From Streptomyces zhihengii (GTDB lineage: Bacteria > Actinomycetota > Actinomycetes > Streptomycetales > Streptomycetaceae), in contig NZ_JAFEJA010000001.1 of the NCBI RefSeq assembly GCF_016919245.1, forward strand, positions 4,603,501-4,667,500: DNA of 64,000 bases, written 5' to 3'. The translations under genes and the position numbers were made by a program. Shown here in pieces: positions 59,801 to 64,000 of the stretch. The notes below the pieces were generated by a model, which was not told the DNA's origin, did no database searches, and saw only the letters and a list, made by a program, of their open reading frames with translations. Numbering within the stretch: the stretch's first letter is position 1; every line of letters begins with the position of its first letter.

Positions 59801-61327
59801 CCGGGGATCCATCGCCGAGCGGTGGGCGACCGCCAGCAGGGCGAAGACGAGCTGGCGGCGGACGCGCTGCTCGAAGCCGGACATGCCCGCCAGCTGGCGG
59901 GCCGGGCGGTCGGCGGTGAAGTCGGGAGTGGACTGGAGGGCCCGCACGAGGGAGGTCATGTCGTCGAGGTCGAAGACCTCCGAGACCAGCCGGGCGTCCG
60001 CGCCGGTGGCTCCCGGGGCCACCGGCGCCAGCAGCGCGGCGAGCGCCTGGTCCCCGCCCTTCTCCGGATGGCGTGTCAGCCAGTGGTGGAACAGCCACCA
60101 CGCGATGCCCTCGGCGCCCTCGGCGTCCGACCGCCCGGCCCGGCGGACCAGCCGCGCGTACGCCGAGAAGTACTGCTCGTAGTCGGCCCTCAGGGCCGGC
60201 GCCCCCGGTGTGCGGCTCAGCCGGGTCGGCTCCGCGGAGAGCGCGCCGACGGCGGTCCGGTACCGGTGCGCGGTGTACAGGAAGGGGGCGGTGACCAGGC
60301 GAGCCGCCTCGGCCGGGGACAGTTCCAGCTTCTGCGGGTTGAGCACCTTCGACAGCAGCCAGGTCACCCGCTCCGTCATCCGCTCGGCCAGCCCCGCCGG
60401 CGACCAGGGGTCGCCGGACAGCAGCCGCCGGTCGGCCTCCGCCGTCCGGTGCAGCCGGTCCGCCAGCTCCTCGACGGCGTCCCGCAGCACCTCCGCCCCG
60501 GGGGCGTGCTCCACCTGCTGCCAGGCCGGATGCTCCCGCGCGAGCCTCGCCCAGGAGGTCTCGCCCGGTTCGAGCGGTGCGGCGCGCTCGGGGCGGGCGA
60601 AGACGACGAAGTCGTCGATGTCCGACTCCGTGCGCACACGGACCTGCTGGCGGCGGCACTCGTGCTCGGAGGTCAGCTGGTCGAGCGTCGTCTGGAGCCG
60701 CTCCTGGACCTCTCCCAGCGTGCTCGGGCCGCTCTCGTCCGCCACCAGTGTGCTCAGCGCCCGGGAGAAGAGGCTGAAGGTGACCTGCCCCGCCGTGGCG
60801 TACCGTGCGTACTCGCCCTTCGAGCAGGCGTAGACATGGCAGTGGTGCCGGTCGCCGACCCGGCGGACCTTGATCTCCGACCAGCCCAGCACATTGCCGA
60901 GTGCCTTCTCGCGCAGGTCGATGCCCTCGCGGCAGGCGTCGACGAACACCACGACGTCGCCCGCCGCACTGCGTTCCGCGTAGGCGCCGAAGTCGATCGG
61001 CACGCACTTGCCCGGGAAGTCGTGGACGCGGGTCAGCGCCCCCCGGGGCACCAGGTAGTCCGTGTCCCGGTGGTGGATGCCGTGGCCGCTGAGGAACAGC
61101 AGGAGTGTCTGTCCCGGCGCGGCCTCCTGGAAGAAGATCTCGATCGCCGACTCGATCTCGTCGCGCCCGGTCTGGGACACGTCGTGGACCTCGACCTCGT
61201 ACCCGACGCCGTCGAGGGCCTGGGCGAGTTCCCGCAGGTCGTTCTCGACGAAGGGCAGGTCCGAGACGGCCGTGTCGCGGTAGGACGGCACGCCGACCAG
61301 CAGAGCCCGGTAGGACGGGTGGCTCAT
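56825..61327 (-). CDS. Caspase-like peptidase / Hsp90-type ATPase / repeat fusion, predicted conflict-system protein
   Basis: ATG 61327; 1500 residues. Residues 5-245 are a caspase-like peptidase with His82 (FLSGHGIHH) and Cys132 (VFVDACREG). Residues 250-600 are helical and unassigned. Residues 620-900 form an Hsp90-type GHKL ATPase: AIRELYQNALDACRYRD (Glu645, Asn649, Asp652), DNGIGM (Asp696) and NSRFGIGVLSYFM. Residues about 1085-1500 contain seven copies of a 60-65 residue helical repeat (VGHLLLAAARLRRPVEAVAARLTELGHDVPD type), probably winged-helix-like. In predicted bacterial conflict systems the caspase is an effector held inactive until a sensor fires. Here the ATPase and repeats may sense the trigger. 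It follows the small partner gene by 13 bases. Confidence 0.85.
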   Translation of the reverse strand: MSHPSYRALLVGVPSYRDTAVSDLPFVENDLRELAQALDGVGYEVEVHDVSQTGRDEIESAIEIFFQEAAPGQTLLLFLSGHGIHHRDTDYLVPRGALTRVHDFPGKCVPIDFGAYAERSAAGDVVVFVDACREGIDLREKALGNVLGWSEIKVRRVGDRHHCHVYACSKGEYARYATAGQVTFSLFSRALSTLVADESGPSTLGEVQERLQTTLDQLTSEHECRRQQVRVRTESDIDDFVVFARPERAAPLEPGETSWARLAREHPAWQQVEHAPGAEVLRDAVEELADRLHRTAEADRRLLSGDPWSPAGLAERMTERVTWLLSKVLNPQKLELSPAEAARLVTAPFLYTAHRYRTAVGALSAEPTRLSRTPGAPALRADYEQYFSAYARLVRRAGRSDAEGAEGIAWWLFHHWLTRHPEKGGDQALAALLAPVAPGATGADARLVSEVFDLDDMTSLVRALQSTPDFTADRPARQLAGMSGFEQRVRRQLVFALLAVAHRSAMDPRTLGDIVVDHLGISYAVSLPELQETLEKARWEPRGRTRVLHAVCGHPAVGLALQQQATVLDGVLAAVDVRAGSDPQLAPLEDLPAHATADQVVPALNSRGKRVYESTDLRFRLADDRIQELLMGEELYGDPALAIRELYQNALDACRYRDARTAYLRRTAHGFTGRWEGRIDFVQGEEGGRPYIQCTDNGIGMGERELREVFSHAGMRFADLPEYIDELAAWQAEGIELHPNSRFGIGVLSYFMLADDLQVTTCRLDREGHPGNRLRVDIAGPGALFRIQDLGRGHEAGTTVRLWLRDPDTAVSAKEVLRRLLWISDYRVTAGDTGAGPDEEPLVWSPGALSDVAPLGDRQVTAGRAVRDPEAVVSATDRAEVWWCSTTGAVLSDGLWAGTPLWGAVVDLKGRHAPQLTVDRKRCITWDQPHVRRLLHAEIPALIRSDATILTASWLSDVAVHHGHELADAVMDAAARGSFTPWGVHGHEGPVDVIGCFPEDAHVFTRDRSVPWGPVPNDRESPETEWRTRAWAAAGAYPGVRLAPGTTVPLAHPLDDSLLRGVVFPEREGHSDGGGSRLVRGHGLPFIRTVLRAVKAHGLPPDTVWQRLVELGHPPPEWLRLPEGAGPGDLELFDQERLFLPDRPLQPTHVMHLARLLRQSTEQVVQRLAGYGYTVPDWFRAPRRITQAHTATVLVSDREAVVSVAQVAKVAAELGRSREDVAHAYEEIGRAVLPSAVPLTDVTADDVFLLSSDADSNAPWLSSSDTVPVGHLLLAAARLRRPVEAVAARLTELGHDVPDLSTLPREGATSLEMALLSRHGDGKAPWLTPRGRLGPTHAVVAAAWAHCTPSEAISVWEEWGLVAPGSISVPDTAHREDVLLVSKDLDGDDPRLDDRKPLALGHVLQAAVLTDREPAEVASRLAAFGHHLPAATPLPARILPNDVEVLRTEDEAGWLTADRPVGLAHILAAAAETGRLPADVATRLGELGYTLPPGVEFTEG

Positions 61328-61340
61328 GGCAGCGGCCCCG

Positions 61341-61724
61341 TCAGGCCTCGAAGGTGAGGGTGATCGCGCCCTTGGCCGCGACCTGTGCCGAGGTGCCCAC
61401 GAAGGCGATCCCGCCACTGGCCGTCACCTCGAAGGACACCTGCGCCTGCCGCAGGGCCATCCCGCCCTCGGGGACCGTGATCGAACCGAGCACACCCTGC
61501 AGACCGTCGACCGCGCGCTGGAGGCTGTCCCGCAGGACGGCCACCGGGATGTCGCGCAGCGAGCCGTCGCCCTCCTCGGCCGCCCGGCGGCCGAACAGGC
61601 CCTTGTCGCCGGCGGGGCCGGTGCTCGCGGCGGCCGGGGCGGTGTCGTCGATCGACACGATGAAGGGGAGCGTCTCCAGGGACCCCTCGTCCCCGCCCGC
61701 GGTCGCCTGACTGTTCTCGAACAT
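61341..61724 (-). CDS. Small partner of the caspase-Hsp90 protein (Pepco-like component)
   Basis: 127 residues. Residues 1-60 are Gly/Ala-rich and disordered around a PFIVSIDDT strand; 60-90 form one helix (LRDIPVAVLRDSLQRAVDGLQGVLGSI); 95-127 are two or three strands (ALRQAQVSFEVTASGGIAFVGTSAQVAAKGAITLTFEA). The helix-plus-beta layout resembles the small peptidase co-occurring components (Pepco, trypco) described for predicted conflict systems with caspase or trypsin effectors. It is first in a two-gene operon with the 1500-residue protein. Family call is from pattern memory only. Confidence 0.65.
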   Translation of the reverse strand: MFENSQATAGGDEGSLETLPFIVSIDDTAPAAASTGPAGDKGLFGRRAAEEGDGSLRDIPVAVLRDSLQRAVDGLQGVLGSITVPEGGMALRQAQVSFEVTASGGIAFVGTSAQVAAKGAITLTFEA

Positions 61725-61827
61725 CGTTCCCCCAGCGCCGTTCCGTGTGATGGTGCGTCAATTATGGTGCGGGGGAGTGACGGGGCGGGCCCGTTCCGCG
61801 GAGGCCGGCGGCGCGGCCCCCGCCCGG

Positions 61828-62706
61828 TCAGGTCGCGGCACCCGGCGTACGGCCGCCGGACGCCACCGCCCGGGCGAGGGCGACGAAGTCGGGGATCGCC
61901 GGGTGCGGGGCCGCCGCCCGCCAGGCGAGGAGTACCTGGACGGGCGGGGCGTCCGAGAGCGGGCGGTAGACCACGCCCGGATTGGTGTGCATCTCGGCGG
62001 TGGAGGCCGCGGAGACGCCGACGCCCCGGCCCGCGGCGATCGCGGTGAGCCAGTCGTCGGTGTTGCCGACCGTGAACGTGGCCGTCGGGCGGATCCCGGG
62101 CGGCCACAGGTCGAGCGTCGTCATGCCCGAGACGGTGTTCAGCACCACGGGCCCGGCGGCGAGGTCCGCGAGGGCGAGGCTCTCCCGGCGGGCGAGCGGA
62201 CCGTCCGCGGTGACCGCGGCCACCCGCGCCTCGGTGAACAGCGGCGCGGTGACGAGGTCCGGCACGGCCACCCGGCCCCGGAGCACGGCCGCGTCGACCC
62301 GCCCCCGGGTGAGCCCGGCCGTCCGGTCGTCGATACGGAGCAGTTCCACCGGCGTCCCGGGGTGCTCGCGGGCCCAGCGGCGCAGCAGCGGGGTCGTGTA
62401 CGGCCCGAGGGCCGACCAGGCGTGCCCGATGCGCAGCGGCGCGCGCAGCAGCCGGCTCGCGTCGAGCGCCTCGTCGAAGGCGGCGACCGCGGCGGCGGCC
62501 TTGTCGCGGAACGCCCGGCCCTCGGGGGTGAGCTCCAGATGATGCGTGGAACGGTCCACCAGCCGGGTGCCCAGATGGCGCTCCAGCGCCGCGAGCGACC
62601 GCGAGACGCTCGGCTGGGTGAGGTTCAGCCGGGCTGCCGCCCTGGTCACGCTGGATTCCTCGGCGATGGCGAGGAAGCAGCGGAGATGGCGCAGCTCGAT
62701 GCTCAT
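61828..62706 (-). CDS. LysR-family regulator
   Basis: ATG 62706; 292 residues. Winged helix LRHLRCFLAIAEESSVTRAAARLNLTQPSVSRSLAALERHLGTRLVDRS, then a periplasmic-binding-like effector domain. Divergent from the EamA permease with about 160 bases between starts, the usual LysR target arrangement. It is on the same strand as the conflict pair, but downstream position of that pair's first gene is separated by a gap of 103 bases, so co-regulation is uncertain. Confidence 0.92.
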   Translation of the reverse strand: MSIELRHLRCFLAIAEESSVTRAAARLNLTQPSVSRSLAALERHLGTRLVDRSTHHLELTPEGRAFRDKAAAAVAAFDEALDASRLLRAPLRIGHAWSALGPYTTPLLRRWAREHPGTPVELLRIDDRTAGLTRGRVDAAVLRGRVAVPDLVTAPLFTEARVAAVTADGPLARRESLALADLAAGPVVLNTVSGMTTLDLWPPGIRPTATFTVGNTDDWLTAIAAGRGVGVSAASTAEMHTNPGVVYRPLSDAPPVQVLLAWRAAAPHPAIPDFVALARAVASGGRTPGAAT

Positions 62707-62868
62707 ACGCCCGGAGCATAACCGCAGCGAGAAAGGCATTTCACGCAGGACGGGCCGGTCCGTAGCGTGGGAGGGGTGCGCAGGCCCCGAACGGGCCCGC
62801 GGCGGTGCGGCCGGACGACGCGGCCGCACGGCGGACGGCGGATGGGCGACGGAGCGAGGAGGCGGCCG

Positions 62869-63918
62869 GTGACGGCGGTGCGGGGTGCGGCGAGAGGTGG
62901 TCCGGAGCCCGGGCCCGGGGCGGGCGCGGCCGTGGTGCTTCCCGAGGCCGCGGGACCCGCCGCCGGCGCGGCCCCCGGCGGCCCGCCGGGCAAGCGGTCC
63001 CTGGGGCCCGTGTCGCTGGTGGTCGCCGGTGCGCTGTCCGTGCAGTTCGGCGCGGCGATCGCCGTCATGCTGATGCCCCGCACGGGGGCCCTCGGCGTGG
63101 TGACCCTGCGCCTGGTGCTCGCCGCGCTGGTGCTGCTCGTGGTCTGCCGCCCGAAGCTGCGCGGCCACTCGCGCGCCGACTGGGGCACGGTCGTGGCGTT
63201 CGGCGCCGCGATGGGCTCGATGAACATCCTCTTCTACCAGGCCGTCGACCGGATCCCGCTGGGCGCCGCCGTCACCCTGGAGGTGCTCGGCCCGCTCGCC
63301 ATGTCCGTGATCGTCTCCCGCCGGCTGGTGAACCTGCTCTGGGCCGGGCTGGCCCTCGGCGGCGTCGTCCTGCTCAGCGGCGGCGGCTTCGACCGGCTCG
63401 ACCCGGTGGGCGCCCTGTTCGCCCTCGCGGCGGGTGCGATGTGGGCGTTGTACATCATCTTCAGCGCCCGCACCGGGCGGCGGTTCCCGCAGGCCGACGG
63501 GCTGGCACTGGCCATGGCGGTGGCCGCGCTGATCAGCCTGCCGCTGGGGATCTGGGAGGCGGGCTCCAAGCTGGTGCAGCCGGCCACGCTCGGCCTCGGC
63601 CTGGCCGTCGCGCTGATGTCGTCGGTCCTGCCCTACACCCTGGAACTCCTGGCACTGCGCCGGCTGCCCGCGGCGACGTTCGCCGTCCTGATGAGCCTGG
63701 AGCCGGCGATCGCGGCGACGGCCGGGTTCCTGGTGCTGCACCAGGCGCTGTCCCTCGGCGACGCGGCGGCGATCGCGCTGGTGATCGCCGCCAGCATGGG
63801 CGCGGTCCGTACGCAGACGGCGGCGGCCCGCCCGCCCGCGGAGCCGGACCGCGGGAAGCCGGAGTCCGTGCAGTTGGACCGCGGGAAGCCGGGGCGCGCG
63901 CGGCCCGACCGCGGGTAG
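62869..63918 (+). CDS. EamA/DMT-family permease (RhtA-like)
   Basis: GTG 62869 with GAGGAGG about five bases upstream; 349 residues (the frame reaches back to 62767). Ten membrane helices in two EamA repeats: LVVAGALSVQFGAAIAVMLMPRTGALGVVTLRLVLAA and FALAAGAMWALYIIFSARTGRRF, as in RhtA-type threonine/homoserine exporters. A disordered 45-residue N-terminus precedes TM1 and the C-terminus has two copies of a DRGKP-containing 12-residue repeat. Likely an amino-acid or metabolite exporter controlled by the divergent LysR protein. Confidence 0.88.
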   Translation: MTAVRGAARGGPEPGPGAGAAVVLPEAAGPAAGAAPGGPPGKRSLGPVSLVVAGALSVQFGAAIAVMLMPRTGALGVVTLRLVLAALVLLVVCRPKLRGHSRADWGTVVAFGAAMGSMNILFYQAVDRIPLGAAVTLEVLGPLAMSVIVSRRLVNLLWAGLALGGVVLLSGGGFDRLDPVGALFALAAGAMWALYIIFSARTGRRFPQADGLALAMAVAALISLPLGIWEAGSKLVQPATLGLGLAVALMSSVLPYTLELLALRRLPAATFAVLMSLEPAIAATAGFLVLHQALSLGDAAAIALVIAASMGAVRTQTAAARPPAEPDRGKPESVQLDRGKPGRARPDRG

Positions 63919-64000
63919 GGCGGCGCGGCGGCCCGCCCCGGCGCGCTCCGCCGTCACGGGCCTGCCGCGCCGCCCCGGGACCGGGCCCGGCCCCGCCCCG

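Noticed and set aside
56933..61357. Very long plus-strand open frame (over 1400 codons) opposite the caspase-Hsp90 gene
   Set aside because: Composition is Gly/Arg/Val/Gln-rich with no domain, and the opposite strand carries clear catalytic motifs. High GC removes stop codons from the antisense frame.

Overview
The window is very GC-rich (about 73% by eye), its coding frames carry G/C at nearly every third position, GTG starts are common, and it holds families typical of Streptomyces: futalosine menaquinone genes, an AfsR/SARP-type regulator, an XRE/DUF397/ATPase cassette, a conservon-type GTPase and DUF3027. It reads as a chromosomal segment of a Streptomyces or close relative. From memory the order cold-shock gene, mqnD, mqnB matches S. 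coelicolor around SCO4325-SCO4327, so much of it is probably core chromosome with accessory insertions. I saw no rRNA, tRNA or CRISPR.

1-9.4 kb: the N-terminal part of a HelD/HelR-type RNA polymerase recycling ATPase (cut by the window edge), a small unknown protein, an XPB-type helicase with a helicase-associated partner, a membrane protein with a probable sensor-like N-terminus, a block of intergenic palindromic repeats, an HAD phosphatase, and an intact IS481-family element with a perfect 6-bp target duplication. 9.4-24.7 kb: cold-shock protein, mqnD-mqnB-DUF2771 lipoprotein operon, a 67-bp minisatellite, an MFS transporter, DUF3027, a 1057-residue Hsp90-like ATPase, a winged-helix/zinc-ribbon protein, a whiJ-like regulatory trio whose XRE gene is frameshifted, a VOC protein and a secreted peptidoglycan-binding protein.

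24.7-31.2 kb: the most interesting accessory cassette. A leaderless S26 peptidase-SARP operon is followed by three tandem genes for 66-67 residue, six-cysteine peptides with almost invariant leaders, then a MauE-type membrane redox protein, a membrane-tethered CxxC thioredoxin-like protein and an ABC exporter, all on one strand and tightly packed. It looks like a self-contained system to make, oxidise, cleave and export disulfide-rich peptides. 31.3-53.7 kb: mostly housekeeping and regulated transport: a CtpE-like P-type ATPase, AzgA-type purine permease, MarR-MFS pair, ThpR, a 28-residue membrane protein, two SGNH hydrolases, a leaderless aldo/keto reductase behind a MerR-type promoter, MarR/AhpD-like and two TetR-controlled divergent units with clear twin palindromes, a drug-type ABC transporter, Uma2 nuclease-like protein, SerC and an orphan Cvn-type GTPase.

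53.8-64 kb: a 980-residue flavin/iron-sulfur 2-hydroxyacid dehydrogenase, then a probable biological-conflict pair: a 1500-residue protein fusing a caspase-like peptidase, an Hsp90-type GHKL ATPase and seven C-terminal helical repeats, preceded by a small protein resembling peptidase co-occurring (Pepco-like) components. A divergent LysR regulator and EamA permease close the window.

Starts were chosen by Shine-Dalgarno spacing and family lengths where possible. Family names come from motif recognition without database searches.
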